DNA of 64,000 bases. It comes from Segetibacter aerophilus (GTDB taxonomy: Bacteria > Bacteroidota > Bacteroidia > Chitinophagales > Chitinophagaceae). The stretch covers positions 102,359-166,358 of the forward strand of contig NZ_BJYT01000013.1 in assembly GCF_007991655.1 (NCBI RefSeq), read 5' to 3'. The number at the start of each line of letters is the position of its first letter. Within the stretch, counting starts at the first letter, position 1. Both the position numbers and the translations under genes were made by a program. Positions 9,607-16,943 of the stretch are shown here, piece by piece. The notes under the pieces are model-generated. The model had not been told where the DNA came from, searched no databases, and saw only the letters and a program-made list of their open reading frames with translations.

Positions 9607-10220
9607 CAGGGCTTTTTTTTTGCCTGTTTGTCATCCAACCTATTAATAGCAAGCCATTTGTTTATAGGAGAGTTTTTAGGAGTGTTTTCTTCACTGTTAT
9701 AATCTTCTTGTACCGCAAAGCTGTCGTTGTGTTTTATCAACAACCAACTGTTTGAGTTGCTGCCTTTTAACCTTACGAGCGCAAACTCGCCCTTCAATTT
9801 CTTCCCGTGCAAGACGAACTTCAGGTTGCCTGCTTCAAGGCCGGCTTTTAAAAGCTTTTCATTTTCTTTGGAGGAGCCCTTGTCTTGTATAGCAGTATAG
9901 GTACCACTGTCCCATATTTCAACAATGCCTGCGCCATAGTTTCCTTCAGGGATGACTCCTGCAAAATCTTTGTAATCATACGGATGGTCCTCCACCATCA
10001 TAGCCAATCGTTTGTCATGAGGGTTAAGACTTGGTCCTTTAGGTACTGCCCAACTTTTTAGCACCCCATCCATTTCCAATCGAAAATCGTAGTGCAAATG
10101 CGAAGCCTTATGGCGTTGGACTACAAACGCAAGCGTATCGTCTTTGCTATTATTTTTCTTACCGGATGGTTCAGATGTTTGCTTAAAATCTCTTTTGGTA
10201 TTGTAGGTGGCTAAACTCAT
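9606..10220 (-). CDS. Stand-alone LigD 3'-phosphoesterase (PE) domain
   Basis: 204 residues corresponding to the N-terminal PE module of LigD, which trims 3'-phosphate and 3'-ribonucleotide ends during end joining. The active-site pattern is complete: His37, His43, Asp45 and Arg47 (within RHKASHLHYDFRLE) and His79 (EDHPYDY), with the same spacing as in characterised LigD PE domains. The segment GVIPEGNYGAG follows. The protein ends naturally in a basic tail. It overlaps the downstream LIG-POL gene by one base and starts 2 bp after ku, so the three form one operon. It may act in trans with LIG-POL. Confidence 0.9.
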   Translation of the reverse strand: MSLATYNTKRDFKQTSEPSGKKNNSKDDTLAFVVQRHKASHLHYDFRLEMDGVLKSWAVPKGPSLNPHDKRLAMMVEDHPYDYKDFAGVIPEGNYGAGIVEIWDSGTYTAIQDKGSSKENEKLLKAGLEAGNLKFVLHGKKLKGEFALVRLKGSNSNSWLLIKHNDSFAVQEDYNSEENTPKNSPINKWLAINRLDDKQAKKKP

Positions 10221-10222
10221 TG

Positions 10223-10999
10223 TTATGAAGCTTTCTTTTTCTTAGTACTTAAACTTGCTTTTAATTGAGACATTAAATCCTCTGTTGCGCTGTGAACTAC
10301 TTTCATTTTTCCTGGGGCAGGTTTCGCACCCTTCGATTTTGCCTCTATTACCTTCATCAACTCCTCGGTGTAGGTATCTTTGAAAGCAGTGATGTCGAAC
10401 TTAGAAGTTAACTGATCAATTAAAGATATAGCCATATCCAGCTCTGCCTTTTTTATTTCGGGCGCATCAGGAAGTGCCAGTTGATTAGGATCCCGAATTT
10501 CTTCGGCAAACCGTATCCGGTTTAAAATGATAACCTTATCTCGCGGTCGTAAGATTGCCAGTCCTTCCTTATTACGCATTACGAACGTGGCGATGCCTAC
10601 TTTCTTTGTCTTAAGCAGCGCCGCTCTCAACAACGCATATGCTCTTGTACCACTTTTATCCGGTTCTAAATAATACGGTGTTTCAAAATAGACGCTGTCA
10701 ATTTCCTCTTCTTTTACAAAGTCTGAAATTTCAATTGTCTTTGTTTTTTTTGCATTGGCAGCTTCAAAATCTTTCTCGTCCAAGATCACGTATTTATCGC
10801 CAATCTTATATCCTTTTACAATCGCGTCCCAATCAACAGGCTTTTGAGACTTTTCATTGATACGCTGGTACTTAATCCTCGAAAGATCATTCTTATCAAG
10901 CATGTCAAGGTTCAATTCGCTACGTTCAGTGGCACTGTACATTTTTACGGGAATGTTCACCAATCCAAATCCGATTGCTCCCGTCCAAATAGGTCTCAT
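10223..10999 (-). CDS. ku: DNA end-binding protein Ku
   Basis: A homodimeric ring protein that binds double-strand break ends and recruits LigD. The 258 residues begin [21 protein letters not shown], the hallmark Ku start. They continue through the beta-barrel core (YYLEPD...[17 protein letters not shown]) and end in a short Lys-rich tail (STKKKKAS). This C-terminal extension is shorter than in actinobacterial Ku. It is the first gene of the ku-PE-LIG/POL operon. Confidence 0.96.
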   Translation of the reverse strand: MRPIWTGAIGFGLVNIPVKMYSATERSELNLDMLDKNDLSRIKYQRINEKSQKPVDWDAIVKGYKIGDKYVILDEKDFEAANAKKTKTIEISDFVKEEEIDSVYFETPYYLEPDKSGTRAYALLRAALLKTKKVGIATFVMRNKEGLAILRPRDKVIILNRIRFAEEIRDPNQLALPDAPEIKKAELDMAISLIDQLTSKFDITAFKDTYTEELMKVIEAKSKGAKPAPGKMKVVHSATEDLMSQLKASLSTKKKKAS

Positions 11000-11459
11000 A
11001 ATGTTACTTTTTTTATTGATGAATTAAAGGAGAGTAAGTATGTCACCTGCTGTTGCTCATCGTTCGTCTCCTGTTGTGTCACTCACTTCGGCTCAATCTT
11101 TCCACTTCATCAAAAGTTTTATTTTCTATTACCTCTCCACTTACTAAACTCTCATTAATAGGGAGTTATGTAAATACAATGAAAGTTTCGTGCCTTTTCT
11201 AAACAAACGAAAGAATAGCATATAAAAAGTTTCTTAAAGACATTCGAGGAAAATAGTCTACAGCTTTCTTTTTATTTCATTTACAATCATTTACAAAGAC
11301 AATCGATGTTATATTCATTCAAAAAATATTATTATTGCAACTTAAAATCATAACGAATGTTATTAGATCTGTTTTACTTATTTTGTTGTTAATGGCATGG
11401 TTTTATAACTAATTTATTAACTTTCTTTCTCCAGTTCACTCTTTAAATTTTTTATTCAA
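11000..11459. other. Divergent intergenic region ku / Asp-rich gene
   Basis: A 460-bp AT-rich spacer. It holds dispersed repeat copy 3 (11071-11090) and presumably the promoters of both divergent genes. No consensus promoter pair could be assigned and no ORF is supported. Confidence 0.5.
11071..11090 (-). repeat. Dispersed intergenic repeat, copy 3
   Basis: On the minus strand CCGAAGTGAGTGACACAACA. The GATG expected just after the core is displaced by about 10 nt, as if a short insertion split this copy. Confidence 0.65.
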
Positions 11460-11741
11460 ATGATAACAACCAACACTCGAAACAATGAAACCGGCGTAAC
11501 TAGCGGTGACGAAAATTTTCTTACTAATACTGGTTTTTTCACCTCTGCATTATCAGTCGATGATGATGATTTAGATGAAGACGATGATATTGATGATGAC
11601 GACGATGACCTTGATGATGTAGATGATTTAGATATTGATGAAGTAGATGAAACTGCTGCAGAGCCTGTTATTGATGATGCAGATTTAGATGACGATCTTG
11701 ACCTGGACGAAGATGACGATGACGACGAAGATGATCTTTAA
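11460..11741 (+). CDS. Small highly acidic Asp-rich protein
   Basis: 93 residues; residues 34-93 contain 42 Asp/Glu out of 60, with Leu/Ile/Val spaced between the acid runs. The N-terminal third is Asn/Thr-rich with no signal peptide, lipobox or membrane segment. I do not recognise a characterised family. Such proteins could bind cations or mimic nucleic acid, but nothing here decides this. It is supported as a gene by its ATG, a strong terminator 12 bp after the stop, and isolation from coding sequence on the other strand. Its neighbour across the terminator is a CinA-like gene. Confidence 0.7.
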   Translation: MITTNTRNNETGVTSGDENFLTNTGFFTSALSVDDDDLDEDDDIDDDDDDLDDVDDLDIDEVDETAAEPVIDDADLDDDLDLDEDDDDDEDDL

Positions 11742-11753
11742 TTAGTGATTTAT

Positions 11754-11793
11754 AAAACGAAGAGGCGATCTAAAAAGATCGCCTCTTCGTTTT
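11754..11793. terminator. Strong bidirectional intrinsic terminator
   Basis: A 17-bp perfect stem running from AAAACGAAGAGGCGATC to its complement, with a 6-nt loop (TAAAAA) and a T-run on each strand. It separates the convergent Asp-rich and CinA-like genes. Confidence 0.9.
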
Positions 11794-11814
11794 ATATCAA
11801 ACTCAGATGTCAGT

Positions 11815-12309
11815 CTACTTTTTGCCAAATTCCAAATGTTGCCGAATTTTATTGACAACCTGTTTTGCATAATCAATCTGCACTTCATAAGGAAGTTGTT
11901 CCGGCGCGGACAGTCTATCAGCTACAACAACCTGTCCTTTATAGGCCAATGAAAAGTAGGCAAAGAGGCCTTCTTTTTCGCACTCAGGTACAACAGATGC
12001 ATAGCCTGTAATACCAATTCCATAATCACTCGAAAACATTTTACTTACTTCAATGGCCATCGTATCTGCAATTCTAGCCGCTACACAGTTGACCTTTCCA
12101 CCCAATATTGGATCGATGTGTAAATGCCTTGCTTTCTGACCAATGTTGTAGGCAGTTATTCCTCCCTGGAAATATTTTGAGGCATCGATGCCTGCTGAAA
12201 ATGCTGCCTGTAAATGACCAGCCGTCACGCTTTCTGCGGCAGCAATTGTTTCTTCCCTTTCTATTAAAATATCCTTTACGGCATTTATTGCTTCTTCATT
12301 ATAGATCAT
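11815..12309 (-). CDS. CinA C-terminal-domain family protein
   Basis: 164 residues comprising only the C-terminal CinA (PncC) domain, whose characterised members deamidate nicotinamide mononucleotide in pyridine nucleotide salvage. The domain core is visible: ETIAAAESVTAGHLQAAF, FQGGITAYN, GITGYAS. The usual AESCTGG and GITGIAGP signatures are altered to AESVTAGH and GITGYASV, so activity is less certain than in standard PncC. It belongs to a short stand-alone subgroup. Monocistronic. Confidence 0.8.
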   Translation of the reverse strand: MIYNEEAINAVKDILIEREETIAAAESVTAGHLQAAFSAGIDASKYFQGGITAYNIGQKARHLHIDPILGGKVNCVAARIADTMAIEVSKMFSSDYGIGITGYASVVPECEKEGLFAYFSLAYKGQVVVADRLSAPEQLPYEVQIDYAKQVVNKIRQHLEFGKK

Positions 12310-12336
12310 AATAATATTGCCCCTTTCTTGTTAAAG

Positions 12337-12376
12337 AAAAAGTGCAGAGCTAAACATTTGCAGCCCTGCACTTTTT
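12337..12376 (-). terminator. Intrinsic terminator of the Gly/Asn-rich protein gene
   Basis: An 11-bp stem AAAAAGTGCAG / CTGCACTTTTT around an 18-nt loop, giving a T-run on the minus strand. It lies 16 bp past the stop at 12393. Confidence 0.7.
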
Positions 12377-12392
12377 TGCTTACGCTTATTAG

Positions 12393-12704
12393 TTATTGCT
12401 GTGTTGCGCTGCCTTCATGTTTTGATGCCGCATTGTCTACGCTTCCATCAGGTCCTAGTCCACTTCCGGCTTTAGAACCATCACTTGCACCTCCCCCTGT
12501 GTCTCCAGGCACAGTTGCAGGACCACCATCATGCCCGTGCTTAGAATATTTTTCGCTGTCCGCATCGTTACTGCTGCCAATAATGCCCATATTTCCTCCT
12601 ATGGTACCATTATTCATATTTCCATGATCCTGGTCTCTTTCCGCATTACTTTCAGCATTTCCAGCATTGTTTTGCTGTTCTTGAAATTTATCTTCATTAG
12701 CCAT
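12393..12704 (-). CDS. Small hydrophilic Gly/Asn/Asp-rich protein
   Basis: 103 residues, very hydrophilic, rich in Gly, Asn, Asp, Ser and Gln, with no predicted secretion or membrane segment and probably disordered. No family was recognised. Composition is of the kind seen in desiccation or general-stress hydrophilins, which is only a resemblance. It has an unusually good ribosome binding site for this phylum (AGGAGG, 5 nt before ATG) and its own terminator. It sits between the CinA-like gene and the H1-like/DUF892 gene. Confidence 0.65.
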   Translation of the reverse strand: MANEDKFQEQQNNAGNAESNAERDQDHGNMNNGTIGGNMGIIGSSNDADSEKYSKHGHDGGPATVPGDTGGGASDGSKAGSGLGPDGSVDNAASKHEGSATQQ

Positions 12705-12709
12705 AGATA

Positions 12710-12715
12710 CCTCCT
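12710..12715 (-). promoter_or_regulatory. Strong Shine-Dalgarno sequence
   Basis: AGGAGG on the minus strand, 5 nt before the ATG at 12704. Most genes in this window lack such a site, so this one stands out and fixes the start codon. Confidence 0.7.
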
Positions 12716-12853
12716 GTTAATTTTATTAATAATATTATTGTTAGAGAAAATTCATGCCACTAGTTTCTGGATCGGCAAATGCAGAAATGCATCTTCCTTA
12801 ACTTTTTTCAACCCTGTAGTTTAAATGTTTCCAGACCATTTTCGAAAAACTGA

Positions 12854-12899
12854 TATAAAAGAAAGAGGACGGAAATATTTCCGTCCTCTTTCTTTTATA
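12854..12899. terminator. Long palindromic terminator after the DUF892 gene
   Basis: A perfect 46-nt palindrome (23-bp arms, TATAAAAGAAAGAGGACGG and on), with T-rich ends on both strands. It lies 10 bp past the stop at 12910. Confidence 0.85.
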
Positions 12900-12909
12900 A
12901 ACCCCAAAA

Positions 12910-13710
12910 CTAATCCTCAGTATTACCATCATCGCCCGCCTCAGCATCTAACTTTTCATCTTTTCCCTCGCTTTGTTCACCACTTACTTCACTTTCACCA
13001 CCTTCTGCCTCTGCTTCCTGGTTAATGTTACTTTCCGCAATTTGGGTCAGCAACATGTCTGTGTCTTTTTCTTCCTGGAGTGTTTGTCCCAAAAGTTCTT
13101 TTACCTGGCTCTCTCCCATTTGCGCAGCGAGCGTGGCTAAGCTTCCATAACTGGCAATCTCATAATGCTCCATTTTTTGAGAAGCCATAATCAATGCTAC
13201 ATCGCGAGTCATGCTTCCTTTCTTGGTATCCTTAATCATGCTATCAGCCTCTCTTATCAAGCCTTCAATTGCTTCGCATTTTTTTCCTTGTGCCTTTTTA
13301 CCTAATATTTCAAATACTTGCTCTAATCTTTGAACCTGTCCGTTTGTTTGTTGCGAATGCTGTTCAAAAGCGCCTCTCAATTGTTCTGAAGTTGCAGCTT
13401 TTGCCAATTTAGGTAGAGCTTTTACTCCACTCTTTTCAGCATAATAAATGTCTTTCAAAGAGTCTAAGAACAACGTCTGCAACATTGTTTCGTCGCTTAC
13501 CGGAGCAGCTTTTTTAACGGGAGCTATTTTCTTCATTGCTACCTTTTTTGCTGGAGCAGCAGTTTTTTTAGCAGCAGCTTTTTTAGCGGGAGCTTTCTTT
13601 GGAGCTACTTTTGCTGCGGCTTTCTTAGCGGCTGCCTTTTTGGGAGGGGCTGCTTTTTTTGCTGCAGCTTTCTTAGGCGCTGCTGCTTTTTTACCTGTTG
13701 CCTTTGCCAT
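12910..13710 (-). CDS. Histone-H1-like tail fused to a ferritin-like DUF892 (YciF-type) domain
   Basis: 266 residues in three parts. Residues 1-70 are an H1-like low-complexity tail of repeated KKAA, PKKA and AKK units. Residues about 73-205 form the four-helix DUF892/YciF domain: SLKDIYYAEKS, EQHSQQTNGQVQRLEQVF, SQKMEHYEIASYG, TLQEEKDTDMLL. These carry the Glu/His residues expected for a ferritin-like di-metal site. The last 55 residues are Glu/Gly/Ser/Asp-rich. DUF892 proteins are linked to stress responses in other bacteria. The basic tail suggests DNA association, which is inference. Monocistronic, with a strong terminator. Confidence 0.88.
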   Translation of the reverse strand: MAKATGKKAAAPKKAAAKKAAPPKKAAAKKAAAKVAPKKAPAKKAAAKKTAAPAKKVAMKKIAPVKKAAPVSDETMLQTLFLDSLKDIYYAEKSGVKALPKLAKAATSEQLRGAFEQHSQQTNGQVQRLEQVFEILGKKAQGKKCEAIEGLIREADSMIKDTKKGSMTRDVALIMASQKMEHYEIASYGSLATLAAQMGESQVKELLGQTLQEEKDTDMLLTQIAESNINQEAEAEGGESEVSGEQSEGKDEKLDAEAGDDGNTED

Positions 13711-13928
13711 AAAATAAATATTTTAGATGAGTTAATATTACTTCAGTGTGCATAAAAGTAATGCCATTGAAAAACAATAGCTTATGCCGAAACATGGCGA
13801 AAAATTTCCACACGTATTTCCTTTAAGTAAAATAAAGTATGAGGCCTTTGGCGGAGAGAAGGGTTTAAGCATTTTTTGCAGAGGATTTTAAAAGCAAAAA
13901 CGCTTCCAGTCAGTAGTAAGCAATAATC

Positions 13929-13964
13929 AAAAGAGAGTTTTTCAATTAAGAAAAACTCTCTTTT
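13929..13964. terminator. Bidirectional intrinsic terminator after the DUF952 gene
   Basis: A 15-bp perfect stem AAAAGAGAGTTTTTC / GAAAAACTCTCTTTT with a 6-nt loop, 26 bp past the stop at 13991. Confidence 0.8.
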
Positions 13965-13990
13965 ATATGTTCAAACTAAGAAGCCTTGTA

Positions 13991-14344
13991 CTAATCAACT
14001 CTTCTGTTGTCGATGTTTTCTTTGTCCGAAGTTATTGGAGCCAGAAAAACTATCTCAATTACTGCTGATAAATTTAAAGGACCGTATACATGGGGGAACT
14101 CTTGTTGCAATTGTTCATCGCGATCGTATTGCAACTTCTGGTTGAGGAGTGAAGGATCAATTACTAGTTTCACCAGGTTTTCCTGTCCTTTAAAGTGTCT
14201 TTCCTGCACACTTTCCAATTGTTCCTGCGTGCAACAATGTACAAATCCTTCTCTTTGAAATGAAGGTGGCTCATAGCTGCCTTTATCTTGTGCGTCTTCC
14301 CACTCTTCAACTGTTGTTAGATGATAAATAACCTGAGAATCCAT
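13991..14344 (-). CDS. DUF952 family protein
   Basis: 117 residues. DUF952 is recognised from IYHLTTVEEWEDAQ at the N-terminus, the FVHCCTQEQL block, LVIDPSLL and the FPHVYGPLNLSAV segment with its conserved His-x-Tyr-Gly-Pro. The family resembles ADP-ribosyltransferase-like folds and has no established function. It begins 18 bp after aroC and is likely cotranscribed with it. Confidence 0.88.
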   Translation of the reverse strand: MDSQVIYHLTTVEEWEDAQDKGSYEPPSFQREGFVHCCTQEQLESVQERHFKGQENLVKLVIDPSLLNQKLQYDRDEQLQQEFPHVYGPLNLSAVIEIVFLAPITSDKENIDNRRVD

Positions 14345-14362
14345 GTTTCGTTGATTTTTAAA

Positions 14363-15352
14363 TTATACAATGCGGTTGATTCTATTTTCCAGCATTAGCA
14401 AATCGGCCAGCACAAATGCTGTTACCGCCTCTAATACTACCGGAACCCTCAATGCAATGCACAGATCGTGCCTTCCCTTCACCGAAAATGTATCTACTTC
14501 CCCTGTTTCCCAGTTAAGCGTTTGCTGCTCTTTCGGGGTCGATGAAGTAGGTTTTATCGCAATTCTAAAAACCAATTCGTTTCCATTTGTTATTCCACCT
14601 ACAATGCCTCCGGCGTGGTTCGTTACTGTTTTGCCGGCAGCATTTTCAATAGCGTCGTTATGTACACTTCCAAACATCCTTGCTGCTTCAAAACCGGTTC
14701 CGAATTCAATTCCGCGTACAGCAGGAATTGCAAAAACCGCATGGCTGATGACAGACTCAGCCGAGTCGAAAAAAGGTTCTCCAAGCCCAATAGGAAGGCC
14801 AGCTACACGACACTCTACAATGCCTCCAATAGTGTCTTTTGCATCAATGGCTTTTTGCAATCCTTTTTCAATATCGGGCTCGCCACCAATCTCTAGAATT
14901 TTGGATTCAACCTTTACTTGACCCAGTAATTTTTTTGCTATAACGCCTGCTGCGACCAGGCACACGGTAAGTCGTCCGCTGAAATGTCCGCCGCCCCTGT
15001 AATCCTCGTGTCCGCCATACTTTTTGCTGGCCACAAAGTCAGCATGACCAGGTCTTGGAAACGACCGCTGCTTTGCATAATCGGTACTTCGGGTATTGTT
15101 ATTTTCGAAAAGGATGGTGATGGGGGCGCCGGTGGTTTTGTTATTAAACAGGCCACTTTTAAAAATCGGCAAATCATCTTCTTTTCGGGGCGTAGTGCCT
15201 TTGGCGCCGCCTTTGCGTCGTTCTATATCAGCCAGGAAATCTTCTACCGATAATGATAATCCGGCGGGGCAACCGTCAATCGTTAGCCCAACACTTTCAC
15301 CATGTGATTCTCCAAAAATGTGAATACGAAATATGCGGCCGAAACTATTCAA
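14363..15352 (-). CDS. aroC: Chorismate synthase
   Basis: Catalyses the final shikimate pathway step, converting 5-enolpyruvylshikimate-3-phosphate to chorismate with reduced FMN. Signatures: FGESHGESVGLTIDGCPAG at the N-terminus, RPGHADFVASKKYGGHEDYRGGGHFSGRLT (about 101-130), and the C-terminal GRHDLCIALRVPVVLEA. At 329 residues it is somewhat shorter than the typical 350-390 but no conserved block is lost. It is the last biosynthetic gene of the leftward aromatic cluster, separated from aroA by a spacer with two inverted dispersed repeats. Confidence 0.96.
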   Translation of the reverse strand: MNSFGRIFRIHIFGESHGESVGLTIDGCPAGLSLSVEDFLADIERRKGGAKGTTPRKEDDLPIFKSGLFNNKTTGAPITILFENNNTRSTDYAKQRSFPRPGHADFVASKKYGGHEDYRGGGHFSGRLTVCLVAAGVIAKKLLGQVKVESKILEIGGEPDIEKGLQKAIDAKDTIGGIVECRVAGLPIGLGEPFFDSAESVISHAVFAIPAVRGIEFGTGFEAARMFGSVHNDAIENAAGKTVTNHAGGIVGGITNGNELVFRIAIKPTSSTPKEQQTLNWETGEVDTFSVKGRHDLCIALRVPVVLEAVTAFVLADLLMLENRINRIV

Positions 15353-15467
15353 GTGCGTAGTTTTTTTATTGATTCAGATTATTAATTGTCTTTATTAAAA
15401 CCGAAAAATGCATCTTAAAGGTCGAAATTATAACTGCTTGTGTTATCGTCATTTTACCTGCAATCAA

Positions 15468-15490
15468 CATTATTGTGTCACTCACTTGTA
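15468..15490 (-). repeat. Dispersed intergenic repeat, copy 4
   Basis: Minus-strand core TACAAGTGAGTGACACAATA followed by ATG. It faces copy 5 (15561-15586) in inverted orientation within the same aroA-aroC spacer. Confidence 0.75.
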
Positions 15491-15560
15491 CCTTAAGTTC
15501 TTTGTTGCACGGTTCCAATTACACGTTTTCGGACATTGCAAAAAGATTAGATATTGACAC

Positions 15561-15586
15561 AGTACAAGAGTGCGACGCAACGAATG
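15561..15586 (+). repeat. Dispersed intergenic repeat, copy 5
   Basis: AGTACAAGAGTGCGACGCAA then CGAATG, with the downstream block ATGCCGGTTACCAAAA about 26 nt further on. Inverted partner of copy 4. Confidence 0.75.
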
Positions 15587-15649
15587 ATCCATCTGTGTTT
15601 ATATGCCGGTTACCAAAAACGATTTAAAAAAGATGCAAACCTCGTGAAG

Positions 15650-16918
15650 CTAAAAGTTAACTGTCGCTCCTAATTTCTGTAAATGACGGTAAAAGTCGGG
15701 ATACGATTTATTAATAGCTTCAGCGTCTTCGATGGTTACTTCGTCGTCTGCCTGCAATGCAGCAACCGCACACGCCATAGCAATCCGATGATCGTGACGT
15801 GAATGAACTGTGGTACCAAATAACTCAGATCCACCCTCAATCAACATGAGATCATCTTGCAAGGTTATCTTGGTACCCATCTTCCCAAACTCTTCTTGCA
15901 AGGTAAGGCCGCGGTTACTTTCTTTATGCGCCAACCGGCTTACTCCCTTAATAGTTGACGTTCCACCGCAGTAAGCAGCCAACGCAACCAGCGGGGGGAA
16001 AAGGTCAGGGCAGTCTGTAGCGTCGAAATCAAAAGCCTTTAAATCTGTCGGTGGGCCGATGTTAATAGCATTTGGGCCAACGGTTAAATCGCACTCACAA
16101 TCCTTCAAAGCTCGCATCACCTCTCTATCTGCCTGTGTTGATAACAGATCTAATCCCTTTACGGTGATTTTACCAGAGATTGCACCTGCTACCAGTAGGA
16201 AAGCAGCTCCGCTCCAATCGCCTTCAACTGTGTACACCTGCGGCTCGTAATTTTTTCCCTGCGGCTCAAGATGAAAGACTTCATAATTGGTATGGGTCAC
16301 TTTTCTGCCAAAACTTTCCATCACCTTCAGCGTAAGGTCGATGTAAGGTTTGCTTTTAAGATTGTTTACTTTAATTGACACCGGCTTTGTGACTGAAGCG
16401 CCGTAAGCCATCAACAACCCTGTGAGAAATTGGGAGCTTAAAGAGCCATCGACCTCAATGTCTGAAGGAACCAAAGGACCTTGTATTTGCAATGGAAGCT
16501 TACCCTCTCTCGAATGAATCTTGATATTCAGCTTTGGAAAAATCTCGTCAAAAAAGTGCATGGGCCTGGTAGATAAGCTACCCGTACCGTTAATTGTAAT
16601 ATGCCCGTTACTAAGGGCAGCAATGGGCGTAAACATGCGAATGCCCAAACCGCTTTCGCCACAATTAATCTCTTCTTCTATGGGGTCAACTCCGAGGCTA
16701 TGTATTGTAATTGATCCATCCTCATTTTCTACAACTCTTGCGCCTAGTTTCTGAATAACGTCCAACGCTGCAAGGTCGTCGTTGCTTTTGCCCGGATTTA
16801 TTATTTCGGAAGCACCTTCAGAAAGCAGCGCAGCAGCGCAAGCACGTTGCATACTACTTTTACTGGCAGGCGCAATAACAGAACCGGTTAGAACGGAAGG
16901 TTTAATTTTTACTATCAT
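15650..16918 (-). CDS. aroA: 3-phosphoshikimate 1-carboxyvinyltransferase (EPSP synthase)
   Basis: Transfers enolpyruvyl from PEP to shikimate-3-phosphate. The 422 residues match the family. Seen are the substrate loop SVIAPASKSSMQRACAAALL, the NCGESGLGIRMF segment (equivalent to the usual N-x-G-T block), GSLSSQFLTGLLMAYG, the ATDCPDLFPPLVALAA block and the C-terminal SRHDHRIAMACAVAAL. The LGIR stretch replaces the more common G-T-A-x-R of class I enzymes, a divergence that could alter glyphosate response (inference). It starts 25 bp after aroB and is likely cotranscribed. Confidence 0.94.
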   Translation of the reverse strand: MIVKIKPSVLTGSVIAPASKSSMQRACAAALLSEGASEIINPGKSNDDLAALDVIQKLGARVVENEDGSITIHSLGVDPIEEEINCGESGLGIRMFTPIAALSNGHITINGTGSLSTRPMHFFDEIFPKLNIKIHSREGKLPLQIQGPLVPSDIEVDGSLSSQFLTGLLMAYGASVTKPVSIKVNNLKSKPYIDLTLKVMESFGRKVTHTNYEVFHLEPQGKNYEPQVYTVEGDWSGAAFLLVAGAISGKITVKGLDLLSTQADREVMRALKDCECDLTVGPNAINIGPPTDLKAFDFDATDCPDLFPPLVALAAYCGGTSTIKGVSRLAHKESNRGLTLQEEFGKMGTKITLQDDLMLIEGGSELFGTTVHSRHDHRIAMACAVAALQADDEVTIEDAEAINKSYPDFYRHLQKLGATVNF

Positions 16919-16943
16919 ACTCCTAAATTCCGTGAAGGGAACT

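Noticed and set aside
9600..9612. LigD split as a possible sequencing frameshift
   Set aside because: The PE protein ends in its own basic tail and the LIG-POL starts with a normal Met at a TGATG overlap. Both domains are complete, so a natural split is more likely.
12825..13025. Plus-strand ORF across the terminator and DUF892 tail
   Set aside because: It runs through a perfect terminator palindrome and the antisense of coding sequence.
13448..13717. Hydrophobic plus-strand ORF opposite the H1-like tail
   Set aside because: The Ala/Phe-rich membrane-like peptide is only the antisense of Lys/Ala codons.
14370..14921. 183-codon plus-strand ORF inside aroC
   Set aside because: Antisense shadow of the clearly coding aroC; its composition (Ser/Pro/Ala-rich) mirrors the opposite strand.
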